The notes: generated from the letters alone by a model not told the origin. Shown: positions 27,904 to 34,274, counted from the stretch's first letter. The stretch is DNA of 64,000 nucleotides from Macrocystis pyrifera (GCA_031763025.1 JASSKH010000005.1:15094128-15158127); one strand, 5' to 3'. A program made the numbers and translations.

Positions 27904-29407
27904 GGGCGTCGGCATCCTGAGTTCGAGGTGGTAGTGGGCCCCGACAATACACCCAGCTACCGCCCACGCCTCCTACAGCCGAAGAGGGCGGGACCATCAA
28001 ACACCCTTATGTTTACCTGTAAACGCGCGAAGCTAAAGCAGGCAAAAGCAGCCCCGGCAAACCTGAAGGCGCGGCGCAACGCACACCATAGCCCCCACCC
28101 CTCCCACCCCTCCCATCCCCCTCTTCCCCTCCGAAAGAAAACACGCCTACGAACATACAAAAAAAAACACGAAAAAACGCTCGCCCTTCTGTCTCAAAAG
28201 CCATCCCCCATTCCCCCACCTCCCCTCCGGAAAAAGCACGACCACACAAACAAAATAACGCCTCGCTTTTCAGTCTCAAACCAAGCACTCACCCTCCCCG
28301 CTGGGCAAAGCCATCGCCGGGCCTCGCCGTGGCCGCGCGCGTCAGAGCCCTCGTCATCGTCGACGTCACCCCGGGGGTCCCGATCGTAGTCACCGAGTCG
28401 AAGTTAGAACCCCCCACTGCTGTCGCCGCAGCCATGGCAGGGATGTGACTCCCCGAGGTACGCCGCGGTAATATGGTACCCGACGAGTGGGTGTCTCTCG
28501 GCGAATCGAACGCTGATACTCCTAGGGAGGCGGCGGCAGCCGCCGCGTCTGCGGCGGCGGAGCCGCCCGAGATGGTCGCCCGCCTCGGCGCGGCGCTGGT
28601 CACCTTCCCCCCGGTGCTGCTCATTGCGGTGGCGGTGAGTGCCTGGCCCTCCGAGTTCCTCACCGCCGTGACCGTCCCCACCCGGTCGATGGGGTGGAGG
28701 GTGGTGCCCACGCTGTTGTGCTGGCTCCGAAGGAGCGTCTGGGTCCGGTCGGCGACGGTGGCTGGGGGCGAGGAGGCCTTCAACGTGCTGCCTGTACTGC
28801 CAGTACTGCCACCGCTGCTACGGCCACCGCCACCCCCCCCTCCTCCTGTGACTCCCCCTACAGCAGCTCCTGCCCCTGCCCCTACCCCTACCGCTCCTCC
28901 CCCCCAGCAGCGGGCGGCAGCAGCAGCGTTGGCTGCGTTAGCCGCCGCGGCATTGCTCGCAGTCCAACTGCTGCTGCTGCCCCCCCCCGCCTGCCCTCCC
29001 CCCGGGTCTTGCTCCTGCTCCTGCTGCGGCGGCGGCGGCTCTCCCTATCCCCCCTGCTGCTCCCGCGCCCCTCCCGCTCCCCGGACTTGCTCCCCGTTAT
29101 CCGGCGCGACGAGATGGGCCTGTCGCCTCCGATCGAGGACTCCGACCTCCCGAACCCTCCGGAGAGGGAGTGGGACACGAGCGGCTGCTGCCCGTTCGCA
29201 ACCCTAAGGTCTTCCTCCTCGATCGAGGAGACGCGAGACCGCGCGGGTGCCTTGACGCGCTGAAAGGACTGCGGGCGGAGCCCGGAGAAGGCGCCGCCGG
29301 GTCTGTCGCTCATCCTCGCCGAGAGCGGCCTGCCAACGTCCTGGAAGAAATCGAGGGGCATGTCCTTCGGCGACTGGAGCACGGACGACACCGGCGCCTG
29401 CCGTTGC
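10025..29407 (-). CDS. Ankyrin-repeat, TRP-like six-helix cation channel gene (whole locus, 5' end missing)
   Basis: Seventeen exons read from high to low coordinate, with GT-AG introns whose phases match across almost every junction. Order in the protein: low-complexity Ser/Ala/Gly N-terminal region, ankyrin-type repeats, a conserved linker, membrane helices, a pore segment (TALTLFRAMFGDFDFDEF), S6 (LLNLLIAFLSGAHREVQ), two more hydrophobic stretches, a short linker, a coiled coil and a Gly/Ser tail ending at TAA. About 1,400 residues are visible. Known of the family: ankyrin plus S1-S6 with an acidic pore and an NLLIA-type S6 is the layout of TRP-like cation channels of the plasma or organelle membrane. 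Inferred: a calcium or mixed-cation channel. Odd points: no start codon found (the first exon begins mid-codon), one exon missing between 15178 and 19058, frame breaks near 15060 and 28985, and retroelements in its introns. Confidence 0.8.
10452..10564 (-). mobile_element. LINE A tail fragment between two G-runs (copy A2)
   Basis: Begins with 30 G (10452-10481), then the 3' module of family A (complement of AACAAGTAC). It is cut at TCGAAACGGGG, where a second G-run leads directly into family B. Lies in the last intron of the channel gene. Confidence 0.65.
10565..10830 (-). mobile_element. Family B retroelement, 3' part (copy B1)
   Basis: Minus-strand 3' end ATCGAGTACA followed by C-run. It matches the copies at 27.4 and 32.6 kb through the CGCTTCGCGCTTGG and GGATGCAGCTCACCC words. 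Confidence 0.75.
10938..11052 (-). mobile_element. M1 MITE copy, diverged
   Basis: Recognisable ACACAAAAACCTAAATGTT and ATTTGGTCCTC core, with damaged TIRs (GGGGGGGACCATAAGCT). In the intron between e16 and e17. Confidence 0.55.
11109..11285 (-). CDS. Channel exon e16: cytosolic linker
   Basis: 177 nt, phase 0 to phase 0, with acceptor TTTCCGACAG and donor CACAG/GTACGG. It reads DGSSDGGSGLGGKQSSRNAR, MDKMQRGGDYDLAGLLKKLV and NIGVDDLRRQLKNPLKDSQ. A Gly/Ser-rich start is followed by charged helices. It joins the membrane domain to the C-terminal coiled coil. Confidence 0.78.
11597..11971 (-). CDS. Channel exon e15: post-S6 region with two extra hydrophobic segments
   Basis: 375 nt, phase 0 to phase 0. 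The acceptor GGTGTCCAG abuts a 71-bp almost pure C tract on the coding strand (11981-12051); the donor is GTGGGG/GTGAGA. It reads FHFTRTQIVQQWDRVVEHDV, then a Cys/Lys-rich loop, then RIGCFLFWLVMGPLGAVLAI and AMWFVSLPWSMWHLSFGG, a polar loop, and VVTAPGLVMIALFLGFLTIF. Two long hydrophobic stretches after S6 are not part of the standard six-helix TRP fold. They could form a membrane hairpin. Confidence 0.8.
11981..12051 (-). repeat. Poly(C) of the coding strand abutting the acceptor of e15
   Basis: 71 bp of G on the plus strand with two C. On the channel transcript it is a C-run ending 9 nt before the AG, so it is the polypyrimidine tract. Confidence 0.9.
12423..12549 (-). CDS. Channel exon e14: S6 gate helix
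   Basis: Acceptor AACCAAAG before 12549; donor AAG/GTAAGC after 12423. It reads RYGPAGVGVMVAYLTVMIVV (the Arg shared with e13) then LLNLLIAFLSGAHREVQKLA. LLNLLIAFLSGAH is the conserved S6 gate signature of TRP and polycystin channels. A basic amphipathic helix resembling the TRP helix follows. Phase is 2 in, 0 out. Confidence 0.88.
12686..12712 (-). repeat. Poly(G)/poly(C) tract in the intron after e13
   Basis: About 27 G on the plus strand, without a retroelement tail next to it. Confidence 0.9.
12842..12946 (-). pseudogene. Decayed duplicate of the pore exon, inside the intron after e13
   Basis: It reads STYAETSLAGLAGLAFFF, then PRKMFGNFDSDDFFFG, against STYAETALTLFRAMFGDFDFDEFSG of the true exon. 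DNA identity is near perfect over CCTACGCGGAGACT, then breaks at a GCTGGCCTC duplication and two T-runs. It has no usable acceptor directly upstream, and the GTA donor of e13 is replaced by CGGACAG. It is a tandem exon duplication that lost function. Use as a mutually exclusive pore exon is unlikely. Confidence 0.7.
12950..13190 (+). repeat. A/C-rich low-complexity (ACAC, ACACC) tract in an intron
   Basis: Mostly A and C on the plus strand, with CACAC and CACCA pentamer repeats; G/U-rich in the channel pre-mRNA. It separates the true pore exon from its decayed copy. Confidence 0.8.
13198..13353 (-). CDS. Channel exon e13: pore loop
   Basis: Acceptor GAAATCAG before 13353; donor GTCAG/GTATTT after 13198. 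It reads NLQAEGDPTVDPATFDISEV, then YLPSYSTYAETALTLFRAMF and GDFDFDEFSGV. TLFRAMFGDFDFDEF is the pore helix and selectivity-filter region: a Phe-rich helix, then Gly-Asp-Phe-Asp, as in TRPML/polycystin-type pores. The acidic filter suggests divalent or mixed cation permeation (inference). A decayed copy of this exon lies about 250 bp downstream in the gene. Confidence 0.85.
13446..13484 (+). repeat. Poly(C) tract
   Basis: 39 C; a poly(G) in the channel pre-mRNA, upstream of the e13 acceptor. Confidence 0.95.
13817..14019 (-). CDS. Channel exon e12: S5 and extracellular turret
   Basis: Acceptor GCGAGCAG before 14019; donor CCCG/GTGAGT after 13817. It reads ILFRMLKEVVRFGVVIGVIL, LGFAMAMYALFGGSAPVLSE, and then a very acidic stretch, RGADDIDDTDGVLSFDPLA. 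The S5 helix is followed by an Asp/Glu-rich turret that could concentrate cations at the pore mouth (inference). The acceptor is preceded by a C/T tract that is nearly pure C. Confidence 0.8.
14459..14569 (-). CDS. Channel exon e11: S4-like helix region
   Basis: 111 nt, phase 0 to phase 0, with acceptor GTTTCTACAG and donor CAG/GTAAGC. It reads EEAFFLAQLFFAISAPLFFS then RVLFLAQIDENLGLMVQ. One strongly hydrophobic helix is followed by a DENLG-type turn, the usual cytosolic linker before S5 in TRP/polycystin channels. No periodic Arg residues are present, so it is not a voltage sensor. Confidence 0.78.
14936..15178 (-). CDS. Channel exon e10: early membrane helices, with a one-base frame break
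   Basis: Acceptor CCGATGACAG before 15178; donor CAG/GTGCGC after 14936. The first part reads SMLVLFCFVVKLDSPTNIPA then KEYAFYAYMLGNMVNEL. The second part reads VRYARKLRGQSELWNVVEAV then LLGLVCAAFAARMAALFSDV, and lies in another frame. The shift falls in the run CTGGGGAGG at about 15058-15066. One extra G there would restore a continuous frame. It could be a sequencing or assembly indel, or a genuine lesion. Two predicted helices (SMLVLFCFVV and LWNVVEAVLLGLVCAAF) belong to the S1-S3 region. Confidence 0.7.
15281..15385 (-). mobile_element. Family B 3' tail fragment (copy B2)
   Basis: 19 G, then the complement of CATGAGTAC, CGGCCATGCATGACA and the GGGATGCGAGG word. It is joined to a family A tail at 15391. 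Confidence 0.75.
15391..15556 (-). mobile_element. LINE family A 3' fragment (copy A3)
   Basis: The complement shows CGTCTCGAAAGGGATGC and AATGAGTACCCC. The fragment covers about 165 bp of the 3' end. Its own C-tail is only 4 nt. Confidence 0.7.
15563..16362 (+). repeat. 800-bp tract containing only A and C
   Basis: An irregular mix of CA, CAA, CAC and CCAA units without a G or T on the plus strand for about 800 bases. Transcribed in the channel gene it is an 800-nt RNA stretch of only G and U. Confidence 0.93.
16372..17265. other. Intron sequence, no exon recognised
   Basis: A-rich with several A-runs. The missing small channel exon should lie between 15178 and 19058, but none with AG/GT borders and the required length (2 modulo 3) could be picked out. 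Confidence 0.4.
17268..17545. repeat. CAGA, CT and CCAAC simple repeats in series
   Basis: (CAGA)n at 17272-17306, (TC)n at 17336-17412 and (CCCAA)n at 17490-17540. Confidence 0.95.
17715..17823 (+). mobile_element. M1 MITE copy in a channel intron
   Basis: Full TIRs TATTACGGGGGACCATAG and complement, flanked by TA. Confidence 0.88.
18069..18261 (+). repeat. AAT/AAC microsatellite with higher-order period
   Basis: Blocks of (AAT)7-8 followed by (AAC)3 recur with a period of about 30-33 bp, so the array has two levels of repetition. Confidence 0.9.
18327..18473 (+). mobile_element. Family B 3' fragment between C-runs (copy B3)
   Basis: A 22-C run, then GAAAACCCGACGTCCTCCGT, GGCATTGTAGGGAGGCGAGG and ATATCGAGTACACCC followed by a C/T-rich tail. 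Confidence 0.7.
19058..19462 (-). CDS. Channel exon e9: large cytosolic linker before the membrane domain
   Basis: 405 nt, phase 0 to phase 0. The acceptor CACCATCACAG is preceded by a C-rich tract; the donor is CCAG/GTGGGC. The 135 residues include SDVDELVQEMLLQLPNNMAG, ETRRLEFFSSNIVLAYVSRK and DNIVGAVRMRLCVPFELIQ. There are no membrane helices. It is a well-behaved coding exon without low complexity. It ends in phase 0 whereas the next recognised exon needs two incoming bases, so a small exon is missing downstream. Confidence 0.78.
19920..20110 (+). repeat. AACCAAACCAAACC repeat in an intron
   Basis: Mainly (ACCAA)n and (AAACC)n; GGUUUGGU-rich in the channel pre-mRNA. Confidence 0.8.
20205..20298 (-). 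CDS. Channel exon e8: pre-membrane linker
   Basis: A 94-nt exon with acceptor ACGATCAG and donor ATGCAG/GTGCTG. It reads NPLIPAHNVLRAVGRAADRD then AKHRHFLLRMQ. It completes the Arg codon from e7 and ends in phase 0. The segment is amphipathic and basic and lies between the ankyrin block and the membrane region. Confidence 0.7.
20331..20540 (+). repeat. AGAACAAGAACA purine-rich repeat in an intron
   Basis: Irregular GAACAA/GGACAA hexamer repeats. Confidence 0.7.
21015..21185 (-). CDS. Channel exon e7: last ankyrin-like repeat and conserved linker
   Basis: Acceptor TTTGTTGTAG before 21185; donor GCGAG/GTGTGT after 21015. It reads TAVDYAAAYGRLDTLSCLIA, FGCEISDQTVTTLLSGDLAV and GAAAFNRCIWKGITTA. 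The TAxxYAAxxGRxDxLxxLIxxG pattern is a full ankyrin repeat. The preceding intron, 21186-24144, is nearly 3 kb and holds the longest LINE fragment of the window. Confidence 0.8.
21385..22286 (-). mobile_element. LINE (non-LTR retrotransposon) family A, C-terminal ORF fragment (copy A4)
   Basis: The longest family A copy. The minus-strand frame 21913-21479 reads PMDFAKKLKLRFRVGDLDLP, then AQMFPCGKAIESRTHIVGEC, DSSEKTIAILGDRWWPQ-like sequence (here NSSEKTIAILGDRWWPQEAK) and FLCNIWKQRNERPIVGG. The Cys-x-x-x-x-x-x-x-His-x-x-x-x-Cys arrangement followed by EIYREE is typical of the region after the reverse transcriptase domain in LINE ORF2. Upstream sequence to 22286 continues in broken frames (LMAELGMHPLETNRDMIKLN). 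The element ends 3' in AAAAGAGTACG and 16 C. It is 5'-truncated and its 5' border is the poly(C) tract at 22287-22370. The RT catalytic domain is absent, so it is dead. It lies in a channel intron, in the same strand sense as the gene. Confidence 0.75.
22287..22370 (-). repeat. Uninterrupted 84-bp poly(G) (poly(C) on the LINE strand)
   Basis: Borders the 5' truncation point of LINE copy A4. Confidence 0.97.
22371..24060. other. Intron sequence, no exon recognised
   Basis: Holds C- and A-runs (22528-22586), a CAG repeat (22935-22963), TCTC-rich DNA (23415-23510) and otherwise unremarkable AT-richer DNA. Confidence 0.4.
24145..24305 (-). CDS. Channel exon e6: degenerate ankyrin repeat
   Basis: Acceptor GCGGCCAG before 24305; donor CAGAG/GTCAGT after 24145. 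It reads LKEQLSQSHDKESDLPTPLM, FAAASSSLDSRSLNPLLTEL and LGCMCDIDEARRQ. PTPLMFAAAS keeps the ankyrin turn, but the rest is longer than the 42-residue unit. Phase is 0 to 2, and the next exon supplies one base to make Arg. Confidence 0.78.
24958..25083 (-). CDS. Channel exon e5: 42-residue ankyrin repeat module
   Basis: 126 nt, phase 0 to phase 0, with acceptor GTGATCAG and donor GAG/GTTTGT. It reads VAEQLSSTAKYGWTPLHAAA, then RGNAQAMGAVMTSLVNYMEA and DE. GWTPLHAAARGN is a textbook ankyrin core. With e4 it forms a pair of equal, symmetric exons, the signature of repeat expansion by exon duplication. Confidence 0.85.
25413..25538 (-). CDS. Channel exon e4: 42-residue ankyrin repeat module
   Basis: Exactly 126 nt, phase 0 at both ends, with acceptor GCTGAAG and donor CAG/GTGTGC. 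It reads MNELQARDLRSWCPLMHAAW, then SGSADVFRAVVVAIEDNLGR and DQ. CPLMHAAWSGSAD matches the TPLHxAAxxG core with the usual Thr replaced by Cys. It has the same length and phase as e5, so one exon encodes one repeat. Confidence 0.8.
26213..26315 (-). CDS. Channel exon e3: ankyrin repeat
   Basis: The acceptor is CTCGAAG before 26315 and the donor CCTG/GTGAGG follows 26213. It reads EQGTPLMQAAAGKNAQTYRA then VMDAIRSRLGVETL. The GTPLMQAAAGKN segment is the canonical G-TPL-x-A-A turn and first helix of an ankyrin repeat. Phase goes from 2 (completing the Arg codon of e2) to 0. Confidence 0.78.
26400..26980 (+). repeat. ACA/CAG-rich low-complexity intron DNA
   Basis: Irregular AACA, CAGCAG and ACACC units; CAG runs at 26601-26625 and 26637-26675. 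Confidence 0.75.
27000..27539 (+). mobile_element. Family B retroelement, near-complete 500-bp copy (B4)
   Basis: Aligns end to end with the inverted copy at 32576-33075. It starts near GGTTGGTTTGGCGTCGGTTG (a GCGTCG/CGACGC hairpin follows), with an internal T-run, the block GGCAGTTACATAGTGAACCC, then TTCGCGCTTGGTGCAAGCAA, GGGATGCGAGGGTCTATGG, and the 3' end ATAATGAGTACA plus 17 C. No conserved protein domain was recognised. It lies in the channel intron after e2, antisense to the gene. Confidence 0.8.
27580..27759 (-). CDS. Channel exon e2: start of the ankyrin-type region
   Basis: The acceptor is TGCATGCAG before 27759 and the donor CG/GTGAGA follows 27580. The first base completes the Gly codon left open by e1 and two bases remain at the end. 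It reads NTMGMSMSTTGGGGITVLAA and then PPKDLREAIEAGDVLAVGSM, ending KVQLVAQDR. The DLREAIEAGD stretch is the helix pair that typically opens an ankyrin block. The ATG at 27752 has a good context (ACC ATG G), so an alternative N-terminus starting here is possible. Confidence 0.72.
27867..27899 (-). repeat. Poly(G) tract in a channel intron
   Basis: 33 G on the plus strand; no A/B tail adjoining. Confidence 0.95.
28293..29407 (-). CDS. Channel exon e1: low-complexity N-terminal cytosolic region
   Basis: The acceptor TTTTCTCCAG precedes 29407 and the donor GG/GTGAGT follows 28293 (phase 2). The first part (29406 to about 28990) reads a Ser/Arg-rich segment including FSGLRPQSFQRVKAPARSR and SRVSSIEEEDLRVANGQQP, which looks like a disordered regulatory tail with basic clusters. 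The last part (about 29040 to 28293) reads Ser/Ala/Gly-rich sequence including DRTQTLLRSQHNSVGTTLHP. These lie in different frames. They can be joined by one indel near the C-run at 28981-28988, or by a short poorly supported intron near 28893-28796. No domain is recognised. The exon begins with the third base of a codon, so an upstream exon exists but was not found. Confidence 0.6.
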
Positions 29408-29439
29408 CTGGAGAAAACAAAAGGAAACAAAAGTTAGGG

Positions 29440-29690
29440 TTTACGGTTTTAAGGAGGGTTGGAGGAGTTGTTATGAATAAGGGTGGCGTGTTGGAGCATG
29501 GCCATAGGGGTAACGTAAAGGGTCAGGGTCAAGGTTACGACTAGGGGGTAGGGATGGCGCACAGGACGAGGGTCAGGGCCAGATTAACGCTACCGATGGG
29601 GTATAGGGCCAGAAGGTTAGTCTGTAGGTCTAGGATCAGGGTTCGGGTTTTAGGGCGAAGGTTGAAGAGTCAGGGTGGGGGCGCGCAGCA
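29440..29690 (+). repeat. Degenerate telomere-like GGGTTAGGGTTT DNA
   Basis: Repeated but imperfect AGGGT(T/C)AGG, TTAGGGTTTACGG, GGGTCAGGG and GGGTTTTAGGG words over about 240 bp, just upstream of the first recognised channel exon. Confidence 0.5.
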
Positions 29691-29699
29691 ACGGGAAAG

Positions 29700-29800
29700 T
29701 GGGGGGGGGGGGGTACTCATTTGTTGCTTGCCTTAGTTATTTGACCATTGACCACGCATCTTTTTCGAGACAGAGCCAGGATGCGGGGGGGGGGGGGTAC
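29700..29800 (-). mobile_element. LINE A tail fragment between two G-runs (copy A5)
   Basis: 13 G, the complement of GCAAGCAACAAATGAGTACC, then truncation in TCTCGAAAAAGATGCG and a second G-run (29785-29797). Confidence 0.7.
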
Positions 29801-32030
29801 AAAGCGCCGGCGGGGGATCTCGGCCGACAAAACGGTAGAACGTGGCAGGGCGTTGTCCGGACGATATGACTCAGGGATAGGCTTCGAGGCTAGGAACACC
29901 CACCGCTACTACTGCTACTCCTGCTGTTATCACATCGATAACTATACATTTACCAGCTCGTGAAAAAGCGAACGGTACGAGAAGAGGTGAGCACGCCAGC
30001 GCGGTCGTACACAAGTCGACGAGCATTCGGTGCACCTGAGACCCCAAGACGTCACAGAAGCTGTAACAAGAGCGGAAGAGCCGGCGTCGGTCGAGAGGGT
30101 GGCCGGCACAGAAAAGGGGTCTAGCCTGTGACCTCGGGAGGAGGCGGTCAGCAGGGGTCACTGAAAGCTGGCTACGAGTAGAGCTTGTTTTTTTTTTCCG
30201 TAGCGGGCGGACACGGGCGGAAAAATATATATATATGAAAAATTAAAAATGGATTCAATAAGCTCATAGAGGCGCGGGTACATAAGAAAGCCGTGATGGG
30301 CTGGCTTTACGCTTTGCATTGCATACCCATGCGGTTACCCGGGAAGAAAGTTAACCCCCGACACAACACCCATCTCGGAGCAAACTATTAATGGTCGGAT
30401 TTTGAGTTTATGGGTAGGGTTTTCGATTTGGCCATTTTAATTTTGTCATTTTTGGAGTAGGAAAAGGATGGAGAATAGGCCCGAGTGATGGGGTTTCTTT
30501 GCGGTAGATAGAAGGCGGTAGGCCGAAGGCAGCAATCCACGGCGGTGCACAGCAGACACCCGTGCAAAACACCTACAGCTGTGGCTGCTGGGTACACATG
30601 TGTTACCATGCCAGAGGCACGCCGACTTTGCAACGTGCGCTCGTACGCATCCCAGGCCTCGCGGGTGCAGAGCCCCCGCGAGGGACTGACATTGCCCCTC
30701 AGTTCCCAAACCCCAAGCCACACACACGAAACACACAAACACATGCCTATATGTCATACGAAACCCACGCGCAACCAGTCAGAACCGCGACGACTGCTGA
30801 ACCAAAAGTCAAGAAAATCTATGAGCCTGCCCCGCCCACACATAGCGGGTGGGTTCAGCTAAACAACACACCCGGCGACTTCTCCGCGCGCGTGGGGATA
30901 GAAAGAAAAAAAAAAAAAAAAAAAAAAAAACGCCTCGTATTTTCGCCCCGCCTCCTGCCTCTCTCCCTCCCCTCCCGTCAATCCTTCCTTTCGGCCTTTC
31001 TGCCACGTCAGAACCTTTCCGTCCTCGTCGTTACTTGCTTACTTTCGCCGATCCGCGTTCCGCATTACGCCACGTATCAAAAAGTTACCAGGTACCTTGT
31101 ACGGGGTAGCACGAAATGTAGCAACACACACTGCTCGTACGAATACACAAAAAAAAACGATGTTTTCCTCATTGCGGAGACAAAAGATGCAGACGCCGAG
31201 CGATGCGCCTACATATTCGTATAGGGGAGATGTTTCCACTGTCCCCCCCCCCCCCCCCCCCCCCCGCTGTTCAGAAGAAGACCGGCTCGGAAACCTAACC
31301 AACCCGGGGGTGCATAATTTTTTCCGGGATACACCGCTAAATACAACTGGCTTTAATGCACACCAGCAGCAACAGCAGCAGCATCAGCAGCAGTACGGCA
31401 CGGCTTTCGTTTTCCAGCAAGAAACGACAACGGGTATATGGGGTGCAGGTTCGATCCCCCCCGCCCCCGCCCCCGCCCTCCCCTAGCCCGCGAAATATTC
31501 GGCGCGTGCGTCTCGAGTCTGTCCACCACAAAACTATTACAGCAAAAAAAAAAAAAAAAAAAAAACAAGGAGTGATGAGTCGCCGCGCGTGCGCAGGCAG
31601 CTGTCTCGGCCACTCGACGATATGATGCGGGGTGACTTTGCGCGGAGAGAGTGACAGAAACGAACAAACATCATGCCTAATAAATGCTGTTCGGTCTGAA
31701 GCGTGGCAGTAACAAACGGCTTGGTAATAAATCGCGTGGTACCCTGGGTCTGATGCGTGATATTACTGCTGTACCAATATCGTACCAGGTACATCCTTGC
31801 GTGTGCACGTACTCATAGTACCTGTGGTATGACACAGTCGGTGCATGTGCGTACAGAGAGTACTCATAGTTCGCACGAACAATCCACAACTTCGCTCCAA
31901 CACAAAAGGGTCAACCATCAACAACCAACAATCAGCCGTCAACCATCAGGCAACGATCGGCAGCGGTCAGCGAGCGGAGCAACCCCCGAACTCAACGCCC
32001 CTCCCGCACCGGGGTCCTTCGAGTACATAT
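29801..32030. other. Intergenic or 5' region of the channel gene, no exon recognised
   Basis: Contains A-runs near 30905 and 31540 and a 23-C run at 31243-31265. The upstream channel exon(s) and promoter should be here or further right, but could not be identified. Confidence 0.35.
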
Positions 32031-32034
32031 TCGC

Positions 32035-32142
32035 ATTACGGGGGATCATAGTAAATAGGACCTACGGTACACACACAAACCTATACATTCCCCTATTTTT
32101 ACTAACAATATTTGGTCCTATTTACTATGGTCCCCCGTAATA
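32035..32142 (-). mobile_element. M1 MITE copy (cluster of three)
   Basis: TIRs ATTACGGGGGATCATAG and complement. Confidence 0.88.
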
Positions 32143-32164
32143 GTAGCCAAGTGTCGCCATACCA

Positions 32165-32270
32165 TACGGGGGACCATAGTAAACAGGACCAAAATAATTT
32201 TTAGTAAAGATACCTAAATATATAGGTTTTTATGTATACCATAGGTCCTATTAACTATAGACCCCCGTAA
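32165..32270 (+). mobile_element. M1 MITE copy (cluster of three)
   Basis: TIRs TACGGGGGACCATAGTAAAC and complement. Opposite orientation to its left neighbour. Confidence 0.88.
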
Positions 32271-32301
32271 ATATCATGATAGGACCAAAAAAAAAAAAAC
32301 G

Positions 32302-32409
32302 TATTACGGAGGACCATAGTAAATAGGACCAAATATTGTCAGAAAAAAAGGGAAATATATAGGTTTTCGTGCGTACCGCAGGTCCTATTTACTATGGACC
32401 CCCGTAATA
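32302..32409 (+). mobile_element. M1 MITE copy (cluster of three)
   Basis: TIRs TATTACGGAGGACCATAG and complement; an AAAAAAAAAAAAC run precedes it. Confidence 0.88.
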
Positions 32410-32479
32410 GTACCAACAGCAGTATAGGCACTGGCGGTAGTGTTTACAACATCAAGCTTAAAAGGCGGACGAGGAGTAC

Positions 32480-32563
32480 GGGGGGGGGGGGGCATACTCA
32501 TTTGTTGCTTGCCTTACAGTACTGTAGCCATTTGGCCACTGATCACGCATCCCTTTCGAGACT
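32480..32563 (-). mobile_element. LINE A tail fragment between two G-runs (copy A6)
   Basis: 13 G, the complement of AACAAATGAGTATG, truncated at CGAGACTGGGG; family B starts after the next G-run. Same composite structure as at 10452-10830. Confidence 0.72.
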
Positions 32564-33075
32564 GGGGGGGGGGGGTGTACTCATTATCATGCATGGCCAT
32601 AGTCGTATGACCATAGACCCTCGCATACCTATAATGCCGAGACGGAGCGTGTCGGGTTTTCACCGACCAGGCAGACATTGCTTGCACCAAGCGCGAAGCG
32701 CCGTGAGGTGTTGGCCGATTCGCATGAAGGGTGAGCTGCATCCTACGAAGAACCGCTTTTGAGGTGGATTTTCTTGCATATGGATGACAGCATCAATGAA
32801 TTGATTTAATGTCTGGTGTGGCCACTTCCAGAGACATCAATGGGGTTACTATGTAACTGCCTCGTGGGTTCCTTACCATATACACACTACGTGATACGAT
32901 CATCCCCCTTGTACGGAGTTTAAGGTTCTCCCGGCGCACAAAATATCCAACTCGAACGCCAGCCGTGGTGACCGCCAAAAAAAAAAAAAAAAAAAAAACT
33001 GTATCCTGGTTGTCTAGCTCACGAAACAAGCATGTTCTACAGCGTCGTCGCCAACCGACGCCACCCCAACCTATG
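32564..33075 (-). mobile_element. Family B retroelement, near-complete 500-bp copy (B5)
   Basis: Inverted homologue of B4 over its full length, including the T-run (A22 at 32978-32998), the GCGTCG hairpin and the 3' ATAATGAGTACA plus C-tail. Diverged from B4 by scattered substitutions. Confidence 0.82.
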
Positions 33076-34270
33076 TATACCAGACGGAGGCGGGCTGCAG
33101 AAAGGCTCGTGTTCACAACCAACAAAAAACGCCCTTGGGGACTCCTTAATTGAAAAAAAAAAGATCTTGGATAACTATACAAATCACGATGCTCTGTTTT
33201 CCAGGAAGGGGTTGGTGACTCGTGATACTCTTTATCAGGGTACGTTGTGACCGTCGAGGGCACCGGGCATGCCCGCAGAGATGCTGTAGACTGTCCGTCC
33301 AGATCGCGTGCGGGATTCGAGGCTCCGGTTGTCAAAACAAGGCAAGAAATTTCTAGGCGCTCTCGTACTTCGTACCCAGGTACGTACGGCTTATAGAGCT
33401 CCAGACTCCAAGGCCTACAGGCACACGCAGCAATCGGGGGAGGCGACTTCGACCATTTTTTTTTTTCATGTTCTTGGTTTTCTGTTCGCCCCAAGCAGCT
33501 ACGATGCTACAACCACGTACCATACGTACGAGTAAGAATGCGTGCGTTCTGGTGTGAGTTACTACGTTACCTTGATGATACGTCAAGCGCCAAGGGCGTG
33601 TGTCTCGCTCGTAGATAGACGCCACGATCACCAACGCGGACCACAGTTAAGTACGTACTACGAACTCAACAAGAGCACAACATCTGCTGCCTTTTGGTGT
33701 ACACAGCCGATCATACTTCACGCTTGCGCCGTACAGCCTACTGTATGTACTACCACCCACAATCTGCATCCACTGCTGCGTATTCCTTCAAAGAAAAAAC
33801 TAAAATATCTGCACTTCATCACTTAGACCTATGCCATTGGAAACGCGAAGTCCCAAAGTGTTTTTTCAAATTTCGCTTTAAAAAAACAGCCGAAAATATC
33901 CTCGTACCGCCGCTGTGGGAAAAAACGGAAAAAAAAAAAATGTTTGATTTTTTTTTCTTTTTTTTTCCAACGGCTGCAGGCGGCCCAATTTGTTTTCTCT
34001 CGTTGCAAATTGTCAACACGCTGATAAAAATCAGCTCGTGCGACGACAGATGCTCGATCTCGATATAGACTCAGCCCAAGGCCAACCCGCTTGGTGTTGG
34101 GCAAGGCAAACGAGTATAGATGACGGCATCGAAGATAGAAAGTGAATACATGCTCCAGGGGGCGAGAGCTTGCCGGCGGCGTCCTGCGGTATCCTCCCAA
34201 ACCTGAAAAAAAAAAAAGCCTGTTTTTTGCCATTCGAGACGGATCAAGAAATTTTGTCTTCTGTTTTGTA
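33076..34270. other. Non-coding, no gene recognised
   Basis: No coding signal or further repeat recognised beyond A- and T-runs. Confidence 0.35.
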
Positions 34271-34274
34271 CACA

